Shown one piece after another: positions 36,797 through 44,151 of a stretch of 64,000 nt of DNA. Position 1 is the stretch's first letter. The number at the start of each line of letters is the position of its first letter. Source of the stretch: an uncultured Verrucomicrobiales bacterium (lineage in GTDB: Bacteria > Verrucomicrobiota > Verrucomicrobiia > Verrucomicrobiales > Akkermansiaceae); NCBI GenBank assembly GCA_937944055.1, contig CALDZJ010000005.1:45374-109373 (forward strand), in the 5' to 3' direction. A program made the position numbers and the translations under genes. The notes under the pieces are model-generated. The model had not been told where the DNA came from and did not search any database. It saw only the letters and a list, made by a program, of their open reading frames with translations.

Positions 36797-37944
36797 GACT
36801 TGCTGAGGATGGCGGGATCCCAGTCCTTCCACACTGGATCGAATCCCTCTTTCTGAATCAGTTCCGCGATTTCAGTCACGGAGCGCTTATCGTCAATTTC
36901 AAATTGCCCCGTTGCCCGATCGCAGGATTTTTCCTCGCTGATCTCCACTCGGCGGCCTTTCACCGTGAGGTGTAAATCATCGCTGCCAGCGCCAGTGTAG
37001 CCGCCGGGATCGGTTTGTGAGCCTGCGGAAATATGAGTGATGCCCAGCCCGAAGAGCGAGTCCCGTAGCTCGGCGGGCTCGCGAGTAGAAAGCACGATGC
37101 TCACCTGTGGAAAACAAATACGGAAAGCCGTGATCAATTGGACCAAGTGCCGATCATTTAAAGAAAGCGCAGGATCCGGCGTGTATTGATAATTCCCAGC
37201 ATGCGGACGCATTCGCGGAAAAGCGATCGAGAAGCTGGCCTTCCAACAATGCCTCATCAGGTAGTCCAGATGAGTGGCCAGCGCGGTCGCCTCATGTTGC
37301 CAATCAGCAAGGCCGAACAGCGCGCCGATCCCGATCCGCCGAAAACCTCCCGCATAAGCTCGCTCTGGGCAGTCGAGCCGCCAGTGGAAGTTCTTTTTAG
37401 GGCCAGCAGTGTGGAGAACTTCATAGGTTTCCTGATGGTAAGTTTCTTGATAAACAATGAGCCCTTCGGCGCCGTGTTCGACGAGTTCGCGATATTGATC
37501 ATCTTCCATCGGTCCCACCTCGATTCCAATCGTTGGGATGAGGGCCTTCAGCGCATCGATGCATTCTTGAAGATAACCGTCCGAGACAAACTTGGGATGC
37601 TCGCCCGCCACGAGGAGAATGTTCCGGAAACCGAGGTCGTGGAGGTGCTTCGCCTCCGCAACGACTTGCGGGACCGTGAGAGTAGTCCGCAGGATGGGAT
37701 TATCTCGGGAAAATCCGCAGTATTGGCAATTATTCACGCACTCGTTGCTTAGATAAAGCGGAGCAAAGAGTCTCATTGTTTTGCCGAAGTGTCGCCGGGT
37801 GATGGATTGGCTTTGTTGAGCCATAGTCTCGAGCTGACCGTCCGATTTAGGCGCGATCAAATTCCGGAATCGACGCATGAGAGGAGTGGGCTCCTTCATG
37901 AGTTGATCAAACTGGCTGGCAAAACTCACGCAGCAGAAGTCCAC
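36793..37944 (-). CDS. thiH: 2-iminoacetate synthase ThiH
   Basis: A radical-SAM enzyme of 383 residues that cleaves tyrosine to dehydroglycine (2-iminoacetate) and p-cresol for the thiazole of thiamine. The cluster-binding CxxxCxxC is ECVNNCQYCGF with Cys69, Cys73 and Cys76. The rest follows the ThiH plan, with LLVAGEHPKFV, YQETYHQETYEVLH, RIGIGALFGLADWQHEA and ISAGSQTDPGGY. The start could be 37944 or the ATG at 37899 (MKEPTPLMRR). It is coupled to thiS by a four-base overlap. It is divergent to the bactofilin gene, leaving about 80-126 bases between; I found no convincing TPP riboswitch there. Confidence 0.94.
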   Translation of the reverse strand: MDFCCVSFASQFDQLMKEPTPLMRRFRNLIAPKSDGQLETMAQQSQSITRRHFGKTMRLFAPLYLSNECVNNCQYCGFSRDNPILRTTLTVPQVVAEAKHLHDLGFRNILLVAGEHPKFVSDGYLQECIDALKALIPTIGIEVGPMEDDQYRELVEHGAEGLIVYQETYHQETYEVLHTAGPKKNFHWRLDCPERAYAGGFRRIGIGALFGLADWQHEATALATHLDYLMRHCWKASFSIAFPRMRPHAGNYQYTPDPALSLNDRHLVQLITAFRICFPQVSIVLSTREPAELRDSLFGLGITHISAGSQTDPGGYTGAGSDDLHLTVKGRRVEISEEKSCDRATGQFEIDDKRSVTEIAELIQKEGFDPVWKDWDPAILSKS

Positions 37945-38025
37945 TGGGAGGGCGACTTTGTCAAAAGCTTTCCCAAGAATGGCATTGCCAGCCCCTCAGA
38001 AAGCTGCTCAGATTCTCCCAACATT

Positions 38026-38349
38026 ATGGCCAACGCAACAAACGTGCTCACCCAAGGGATCGAAATCAACGGATCGATCAAGTTCTCTAACGACATGATC
38101 ATCGATGGTAAGATCGACGGAGAGATCGTTTCTGAAAAAGGCAAAGTGACGATCGCCGAGAACGCCAATATCAAGGGGGATGTGAAGGCTGGTGAGGTAA
38201 AGCTCTACGGCAAGGTTGAGGGCACCATTTCCTCTGAGCGTTGCGAATTGAAAGAGAAGTCCTTCCTCAAAGGCGATATCAAAACCAAGACCCTCAGCAT
38301 GGAAGAGGGCGCGACCCTTCAAGGAAGCACTCAAATCGGAGCCTCCTAG
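38026..38349 (+). CDS. Bactofilin-family cytoskeletal protein
   Basis: A 107-residue bactofilin (polymer-forming cytoskeletal protein). The start MANATNVLTQGIEINGS at 38026 is chosen because the longer frame to 37789 lies opposite thiH and has no family match. The single domain is a right-handed beta-helix of short repeating strands: IKFSNDMIIDGKIDGEIVS, KVTIAENANIKGDVKAGEV, LYGKVEGTISSERCELK and FLKGDIKTKTLSMEEGA. Bactofilins assemble without nucleotide into filaments that help shape the cell or position enzymes of the cell wall. No M23 peptidase neighbour, often found with bactofilins, is present. It is followed by an 8-bp repeat array and a strong terminator. Confidence 0.92.
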   Translation: MANATNVLTQGIEINGSIKFSNDMIIDGKIDGEIVSEKGKVTIAENANIKGDVKAGEVKLYGKVEGTISSERCELKEKSFLKGDIKTKTLSMEEGATLQGSTQIGAS

Positions 38350-38389
38350 CCTCCTAGCCTCCTAGCTTCCTAGCTTCCTAGCTTCCTAG
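38342..38389. repeat. Six tandem 8-bp units starting at the bactofilin stop codon
   Basis: Three copies of CCTCCTAG are followed by three of CTTCCTAG. The first unit holds the last serine codon and the TAG stop of the bactofilin gene, so each further unit repeats the TCCTAG that ends the gene. Eight is not a multiple of three, so the copies put TAG into all three frames. Confidence 0.92.
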
Positions 38390-38422
38390 AAAAGCTCCTC
38401 CCGAACTTTCCTAAATTTTCTA

Positions 38423-38454
38423 AAAACCGCGCTCTCCGGAGTGCGGTTTTTTTT
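38423..38454 (+). terminator. Intrinsic terminator of the bactofilin gene
   Basis: AAAACCGC-G-CTC pairs with GAG-T-GCGGTTTT around a TCCG loop (one G-T wobble), followed by a run of eight T. It touches the TAA stop (38453-38455) of the convergent DUF4340 gene, and because the stem is flanked by A and T runs it may work in both directions. Confidence 0.9.
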
Positions 38455-40693
38455 ATCTCTCTAGGAGCTCGACGGAGAGGCGCTGGAAGCTGGCGGCATC
38501 CAGTAGGAAGTAGTTCGGGTCTTGGCTAGTGCGGCCATAGAAGAGGCCGTTTTTCTTTCCTTCTACGACTTCGGTGAGGCGCAGTTCACGTCTGATTTTT
38601 CCCCGTTCGATTCCTTCGTCATCCACATCCTCAACCAGCACCGAGATTTCTAGGCTGGGGTCGGCGAGGCGGAAGGCGGCTTCATCTGCGATCGGGCCGA
38701 TCCAGTGTTGCACCTCGATGTCGGTAAGCTTTTTAAGCAGTTTCTCAGCCTTGTTCGGGTTAAGGAGTGCGCTCACATCCTTGCCTCCTTGGCTTGCGGA
38801 CCAGACTTGGGTGTAGAAGTTGTAAGTGAGCTCTAGCGGGGCCTCGTCCTTTTTTCTAATGATCAGCCCATTGATCTCGAAGCGATTCATATTCCACAGC
38901 CGCACGCTACGCCAATGGTAGGCTTCTAGCGGCATTTTGTTGAGGTTCTCTGCGGGGATCTCGACGACGTGTGGGCTGTGTTGGCCATTTTCATCGAGCC
39001 GGTTGACGAAGAAGGAGCGGGTGCTAATCCGGCCGAGGTGAATCTCGATGCCATCTAATGAGATGATCTGTGGGCGATCCAGCCCGAGGAGATTTAGCCC
39101 ACTGGGAGCGGGGCTATCTGCCGCGGGGAGCTGGCTTACGATGCTCAACTCGCGATGGGTGATGCCTTTTAAAGCGGATTCGTAAGCCTCGGCTGAGATT
39201 TCAAAAGGTCGCCCACGGTCGGCGCGCCGGGCGAAGAATTGTGGAAGAAGTTTCTCGCCGATCACGAAGTTTGCCTGGCTGCCATCGGTGAGCTTTACCT
39301 TCACTCGGCGGATCGGCTGGTCCAGTCCGTAAGCCTTGGGATCGGTAGAGGCATCATTGGTGAAGCCTTGGACCTCGTCTTTAAAGAGGGCCTCGAAAAG
39401 GCGGGTCACTTGGAATTCATTGGCGGGCCCCTCGTAGGAGCGATTCGGGATTTCTGTGGCATCAAAGTCCTCGACTTCAGCTTGCCAACGCCTCGCGCGC
39501 TCATGCGGGTCACGCTCGAGGCTGAGGTTTACGCTGCGGCCCATGAAGTCACTGACGCTGACAGCCTGAACCTGTTTGACTTGCAGAGAGGTCATGGTGC
39601 GGCTGCGGAGATCGTTTACGGAACGCGGGAGACCGGCAAGGAGGGAGCCAGCCCCTTGCGGGACCATTAGGATGGCGGCGCGCTTTTTACCAGGGCCCTC
39701 GGAGATGGTGACGGGGGCGGTGGCTGCTTGTTCATTCTCACGCGGATAGAAGGTGGCCGTGACGGGGGGGCTGAGTTTTCCATCGGGCAGGAAGTAGCGG
39801 ATGCTGATGCTGTGATCGATGTTCTCTGGAAGTGGCTCGGGGAGGTTCAGGGCATTTTCATCGAGCACCTGAACGGCGGTGATGCGAGCGAGGCCGCCGA
39901 GGAGCTGGGCGAGGCTCTCGGGATTTGCCGAGAGTTCAAAGGGATTTGCAATGGTCCACTCAGCGTCCTTGGCGAGAGAACTGCGCTGGAGGGTGAGCTC
40001 TGAGTTTTTTTCCTTAAGGGTGATTTCTGCGGCGGCGGCGGGGGAGAGGTAGAAGAGTTGATGATCGCGGAAGAGGCGCAGGCCTCCGGTGAAGAAGTCG
40101 CGAATCGGGATGGTCCGCAGCGCGGGGTTCGCAAAGTCGGCACAAATGTAGAGGTGATCTTTTTTATCCTCCTCGGCAGGACGGATCACGAGGGTGGGGA
40201 AGCTGGGCACCTTTTGGGTGGGGTCTTCCATTTCTAAGCTGGGGTCAAAGCCCCGCCATGCGGTGTAGCGACCCATTGTGAAGTGGCACAGGGGTCTTCC
40301 AGATTTATCAAAAAGCTCGATCGCAATCTTAGACCCTTTGAGTCCGAATTCAGCGAGATCATCCACCTCATCCCGTTCGATGACATCCTCGATTTGGAGG
40401 CGGGATGCGAAGTCGATGACGGAGCGGATGACGCGTGAGTCGGCATAGTCTTGCCATGGTTTTTCGAGGACCCAGGCCGCTCCTTTTTTGACGATGGTGG
40501 CCTGCGTTCCATCGTGGTTGAGGATGTGAATGCGGCCGACCTCTGCCGGCTCGAAGTCGTAGACGCGCTCGCCAATTTTAAGCGGTGGGGCTCCGAAGAT
40601 GAAGTCGAGATTTCCTCTGACCTGTTGCATCACCACGAGGGTCAGCAGAGCAATCGTAAGGCAGGAGAAAAGGAGGGTGGGGATGACTCGCAT
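38453..40693 (-). CDS. DUF4340-domain protein of a Gld-type ABC operon
   Basis: A 746-residue protein with one N-terminal membrane helix (VIPTLLFSCLTIALLTLVV, about 3-21) and a large extracytoplasmic part. The repeated pattern of VYDFEPAEVGRIHILNHDGTQATIVKKGAAWVLEKPW-like segments (for example VGRIHILNHDG and AAWVLEKPWQDYAD) is that of DUF4340, present here at least twice (about 45-190 and 430-560). DUF4340 proteins are commonly the last gene after an ABC ATPase, an ABC-2 permease and a GldG-like protein, as here. The function is unknown; a role with the transporter in the periplasm is inferred from order alone. It lies 43 bases after the GldG-like gene. Confidence 0.85.
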   Translation of the reverse strand: MRVIPTLLFSCLTIALLTLVVMQQVRGNLDFIFGAPPLKIGERVYDFEPAEVGRIHILNHDGTQATIVKKGAAWVLEKPWQDYADSRVIRSVIDFASRLQIEDVIERDEVDDLAEFGLKGSKIAIELFDKSGRPLCHFTMGRYTAWRGFDPSLEMEDPTQKVPSFPTLVIRPAEEDKKDHLYICADFANPALRTIPIRDFFTGGLRLFRDHQLFYLSPAAAAEITLKEKNSELTLQRSSLAKDAEWTIANPFELSANPESLAQLLGGLARITAVQVLDENALNLPEPLPENIDHSISIRYFLPDGKLSPPVTATFYPRENEQAATAPVTISEGPGKKRAAILMVPQGAGSLLAGLPRSVNDLRSRTMTSLQVKQVQAVSVSDFMGRSVNLSLERDPHERARRWQAEVEDFDATEIPNRSYEGPANEFQVTRLFEALFKDEVQGFTNDASTDPKAYGLDQPIRRVKVKLTDGSQANFVIGEKLLPQFFARRADRGRPFEISAEAYESALKGITHRELSIVSQLPAADSPAPSGLNLLGLDRPQIISLDGIEIHLGRISTRSFFVNRLDENGQHSPHVVEIPAENLNKMPLEAYHWRSVRLWNMNRFEINGLIIRKKDEAPLELTYNFYTQVWSASQGGKDVSALLNPNKAEKLLKKLTDIEVQHWIGPIADEAAFRLADPSLEISVLVEDVDDEGIERGKIRRELRLTEVVEGKKNGLFYGRTSQDPNYFLLDAASFQRLSVELLER

Positions 40694-40736
40694 CAGCTTC
40701 AGGGGCGGGGTGGGGAATTTGGAAAAAAATCGGCAA

Positions 40737-42290
40737 TTAGGCGCGGCGCATATTCCAGACGATCATGGCGAGAAGGAAGAACCCGGCAGGGATGAAGAAG
40801 ACGATGATATTGTGCAGGAAGCTGATTTCAGATTTGATGAGATTGAGCTTGCGGCGCTCTACGCCACGGGGGCCGATCCCGATCAGTTCTTCACGGCCGA
40901 GAAGCCAGTGGGTGGAGTTTTTGACGAAGTCGAGCTGCTCGTTGCCGAGGCGTTTTGGATCAAGAAAATCGCTGGTGGAAAGGACGATCATTTTGGAGAT
41001 GTTAGCGGCTGTTTTATCATCGTTTGCGTTCCCGCGAATCACGGCGGCTCCGATTGCCAAAACGCCTCCTTCATCAGCATCATCATCGTATTTTGGATTG
41101 AGTTTTTTATAGTCCGTCTCGCCCCAGAATCCGGGGGCGGCCTCGATGAGCGAGTAGCATTGGATGCCATTACTGACGAGATCCTCGGCTCCTTCACGGA
41201 CTTCTAGACTACTGACGCGGCCCTCGAAGGGAACGGACTTAGATTCTAGGGAGCCATTGATGCCAAGGCCGGCCGTGAAAGTGGCTAAGACTTGGCTTTC
41301 GGTCCGCCCGTTGCGGGTGCGCATGATGCGGTCGTCTCGCGGGGTGATGCCATTTTTTCGTAAGAAAGCGCGCAGGTTGACGGGCCGTGTGCTGGGGTCG
41401 AGATAAGCGATGATGGCCGAGGAGGGGCGGTTCCAATAGGCGGTCAGAATGTCGATTTCTTTTTCCTCGAAGTCATATTCAGGAGCGACGATGACGAGGC
41501 CTTCAGCGTTCTCAGGGATCTGATCAACCTGTGAGATTTTCATGGGGACGAGGAGGATGTTCTGCTTTTGCAAGGCCTCTGTGAGGACGAGCCAAGGTGA
41601 GTCTGCCGCGCCGACCTCGATGTCACTTTTATCCTCTACGAGATACATGATGCGGGGGAGTCCCTCGATTGCTGACTGTATCATGGAGCTGATCAAATCT
41701 TCATCTTGATAGCCCACGATGCGGCGTTGCTTATTCACGTCGGTCTCTTTGACGAGGAGGTCATTCACGCGGAGGTAGCGCAGGTGGCTGGTGATGGCGG
41801 TGTTTTTTTCTTCCGGGGTGGCGGCGTTCCCTTGGCGAGCATCGATGATGAAGAGGTCATCCTCGAAGAGTTTATCGGCCAAAACATCGCCGTAATTATT
41901 CATGACTTCCAGCGCACGGTCGCCATCGCGGATCGGGTCTAAGAAATCAAGCACGACCTTGCCTTTTGAGAGGCGCTCATATTCCTCCACGATGGGGCGT
42001 AAGCGGGTGTAGTGCGGAGAGCTCTTGCGAATCGCGGCGATGATCTTGACGGGTTCTTCACGCTTTTGCAGAGCGGAGGAGGAGAGGAGCTTTTGGCTCG
42101 CTTCCGAGAGGGTGAAAATACTGCGCTCGGTGAGGTCCAGGCGCTCATAGTATTTACCAGCGAGGTAGAAGATGGAGAGGAGTGAGAGGAAGGCAAAGAG
42201 GAGTTGCAGGACGGAGCGCACCCCGAGCCCGAGCCGCTTGATGGGGCGGGGAGGGGGTGCCATTTCGAAGTTTGAATCAGATTCGGCCAT
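40737..42290 (-). CDS. GldG-like auxiliary component of an ABC transporter
   Basis: A 517-residue protein with a membrane helix near 28-47 (LQLLFAFLSLLSIFYLAGKY), a large extracytoplasmic domain and a final helix at about 492-512 (NIIVFFIPAGFFLLAMIVW). The domain starts YYERLDLTERSIFTLSEAS, the entry motif of GldG/ABC-type uncharacterised transport proteins, and has EEYERLSKGKVVLDFLDPIRDGD and LVIVAPEYDFEEKEIDILTAYW of the IFT52/GldG fold. In Bacteroidota GldG works with GldA and GldF in gliding; relatives occur widely in non-gliding bacteria, so motility is not implied. It lies 12 bases after the permease and 43 before the DUF4340 gene. Confidence 0.88.
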   Translation of the reverse strand: MAESDSNFEMAPPPRPIKRLGLGVRSVLQLLFAFLSLLSIFYLAGKYYERLDLTERSIFTLSEASQKLLSSSALQKREEPVKIIAAIRKSSPHYTRLRPIVEEYERLSKGKVVLDFLDPIRDGDRALEVMNNYGDVLADKLFEDDLFIIDARQGNAATPEEKNTAITSHLRYLRVNDLLVKETDVNKQRRIVGYQDEDLISSMIQSAIEGLPRIMYLVEDKSDIEVGAADSPWLVLTEALQKQNILLVPMKISQVDQIPENAEGLVIVAPEYDFEEKEIDILTAYWNRPSSAIIAYLDPSTRPVNLRAFLRKNGITPRDDRIMRTRNGRTESQVLATFTAGLGINGSLESKSVPFEGRVSSLEVREGAEDLVSNGIQCYSLIEAAPGFWGETDYKKLNPKYDDDADEGGVLAIGAAVIRGNANDDKTAANISKMIVLSTSDFLDPKRLGNEQLDFVKNSTHWLLGREELIGIGPRGVERRKLNLIKSEISFLHNIIVFFIPAGFFLLAMIVWNMRRA

Positions 42291-42302
42291 GGTGGTATGA
42301 AA

Positions 42303-43055
42303 TCAGGGCTTCCAGCGGCGGTAGTCCAGCAGGTGATGGGTGAGAAAGAGAATGAAGCTTGCCGAGCAGAGGTAATAAGCGAGTGGGCGGGAATCCAGTA
42401 AGCCGCGCGAGAAATCACGGAGATGGTTCTGCGAGGATACGAAGTCGAAGAGCGGAGCGGCGGCGATTTGGTCTCCAAAAAACGTCGTCACGAGACCGAG
42501 GAGGAAGTGGACAAAGAGAATGCCCACGCAGACCACACCGGCGATGATTTGGCTAGAGGTTAGAGCGGAGGCAAGGCAGCCGAAGGCGGTGAAAAGTGCG
42601 CCCATGAGCATGATGATGATCATGGCGCCGTAGAGCTCACCCGGGGCAAAGGGTGGCGGGATATCGGTAATGGTGGTGAAGAGTTTGAAGTGAATGATGG
42701 CGGGGATCCAGAGGAAGGCGAAGGCGGTGTAAGCGGCGCAGAACTTCGAGAATACCACTTGCCAGGTGCGGACCGGGGCAGTGAGAAGCCCTTCCAAGGT
42801 GCCAGAGCGATTCTCCTCTGAGAAAAGCCGCATTGTGAGGACGGGGAAGAGGAAGAGAAAGTAGAACCAGAAGAAGGGTGAGGTGAAGTTTAGGTAAATA
42901 AGGCTCTCTGACTGAGCCTGATTCTCAAAGGCCTCCAAGGTGGTCGAGAGGATGAGCCCCTGCATGAGTGCGGCAAAGGCTAAGATAAGCCAGCCGAAGG
43001 GTGTGAGGAAGTAGGTCTTGAGTTCCTTGAAGTAGAGGATTCGAAAAATACGCAT
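42303..43055 (-). CDS. ABC-2 type permease, GldF-like
   Basis: A 250-residue inner-membrane protein with six predicted helices. It opens MRIFRILYFKELKTYFLTPFG, the amphipathic entry of GldF/NatB-like permeases, and has the cytoplasmic loop TMRLFSEENRSGTLEGLLTAPV, a hallmark of ABC-2 permeases. It should pair with the ATPase encoded just upstream, 32 bases away; the GldG-like gene follows after 12 bases. The exported substrate is unknown. Confidence 0.92.
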   Translation of the reverse strand: MRIFRILYFKELKTYFLTPFGWLILAFAALMQGLILSTTLEAFENQAQSESLIYLNFTSPFFWFYFLFLFPVLTMRLFSEENRSGTLEGLLTAPVRTWQVVFSKFCAAYTAFAFLWIPAIIHFKLFTTITDIPPPFAPGELYGAMIIIMLMGALFTAFGCLASALTSSQIIAGVVCVGILFVHFLLGLVTTFFGDQIAAAPLFDFVSSQNHLRDFSRGLLDSRPLAYYLCSASFILFLTHHLLDYRRWKP

Positions 43056-43087
43056 AGTGGTGAGTGCTTAGTGCTGACTCTGAGTTC

Positions 43088-44020
43088 TTAATCCTTGCGC
43101 GTGAGTTCTACGAAGACCTCTTCTAGGGTCCCCACGCGGCGGCTCAGCGAGCGGAGCGGCCAGCTTTTCTGGCTGGCGAGGTTACCGAGCTTCGCCCGGG
43201 TATCGGTATGCGGAGCGACAAAGACGGTGAAGCGATTCCACCCGTCTTGCAGGGACTCACTGGTGATCTTCGTCACTTCCTCAAAGCTTGTGATGGCGAT
43301 TTCTGCTTCCGGAATAGGAGCCTGCATTTCAACGGTGACTCGGCCTGCGCGTCTCATCGAGTTCACGAGCTTGGTGGGAGTGTCAGCGGCTTTGATTTTT
43401 CCGCCATCGATGATGACGACCTTGTTACAGGTCATTTCCACTTCACTCAGGATGTGAGTTGAAAGGAGGATGGTGTGTTTTTGGCCAAGATTCTGGATGA
43501 GGCTACGAATCGCGCGGATCTGGTTAGGGTCCAGTCCGTTAGTGGGTTCATCAAGGATCAGGAGGTCAGGCTCATGGATCAGTGCATCGGCCAAGCCCAC
43601 GCGCTGCCGGTATCCCTTTGAGAGGGTCTTAATCATCTTGCGGCGGACCTCGGTGAGGCCACATGTTTCTAGGACCTCGCCCATACGTTTGCGGAGACGG
43701 CTGCCGGAGAGACCTCGGAGCGCTCCCCGAAAGCGGAGGTATTCCTTCACCCGCATCTCAGTGTAGAGGGGGACGTTCTCCGGCATGTAGCCGATTCTTT
43801 TCCGGACTTCGAGGGACTCACGAAAGATATCTTTTCCGGCGATTCGGGCCGCTCCGGAGCTGGGAGGAAGGAAGCCGGTGAGCATTCTTAAGGTGGTTGT
43901 CTTGCCGGCTCCGTTCGGCCCTAAGAAGCCCACGATCTCGCCGCGCGCGACTTCAAAGGAAATTTGATCGACCGCTCTATGGCGGCCATAATTTTTACTG
44001 AGATTGGAAATCTCGATCAT
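43088..44020 (-). CDS. ABC transporter ATPase, GldA-like
   Basis: A 310-residue ATPase that leads the Gld-type operon. The start MIEISNLSKNYGRHRAVD at 44020 is chosen over 44089 because ABC domains begin right before such a segment. Walker A GPNGAGKTTT, the signature LSKGYRQRVGLADAL, Walker B LLILDEPTNGLDP and the H-loop LLSTHILSEVE are intact. The C-terminal 80 residues (about VTVEMQAPIPEAEIAITSFE onward) form the regulatory extension typical of the exporter class. It lies 32 bases before the permease gene and is divergent to sucA with 131 bases between starts. Confidence 0.93.
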   Translation of the reverse strand: MIEISNLSKNYGRHRAVDQISFEVARGEIVGFLGPNGAGKTTTLRMLTGFLPPSSGAARIAGKDIFRESLEVRKRIGYMPENVPLYTEMRVKEYLRFRGALRGLSGSRLRKRMGEVLETCGLTEVRRKMIKTLSKGYRQRVGLADALIHEPDLLILDEPTNGLDPNQIRAIRSLIQNLGQKHTILLSTHILSEVEMTCNKVVIIDGGKIKAADTPTKLVNSMRRAGRVTVEMQAPIPEAEIAITSFEEVTKITSESLQDGWNRFTVFVAPHTDTRAKLGNLASQKSWPLRSLSRRVGTLEEVFVELTRKD

Positions 44021-44151
44021 GCGATTTTTTTTGATGGAATCAGAGCTGAGCGATTGACTCGTGGAGGTGTGCGCGCTAGCTAAAGCCATTGTTCGACTTC
44101 TTCCAAGCTCGAATCTGCCTTACTCGCGAATAATGCCCTGCATCGTAACTC

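Noticed and set aside
37945..38025. A possible TPP riboswitch before thiH
   Set aside because: CTGAG and GGGG pieces are present on the minus strand, but the paired helices and the conserved core of the TPP element could not be built, and the space is very short.
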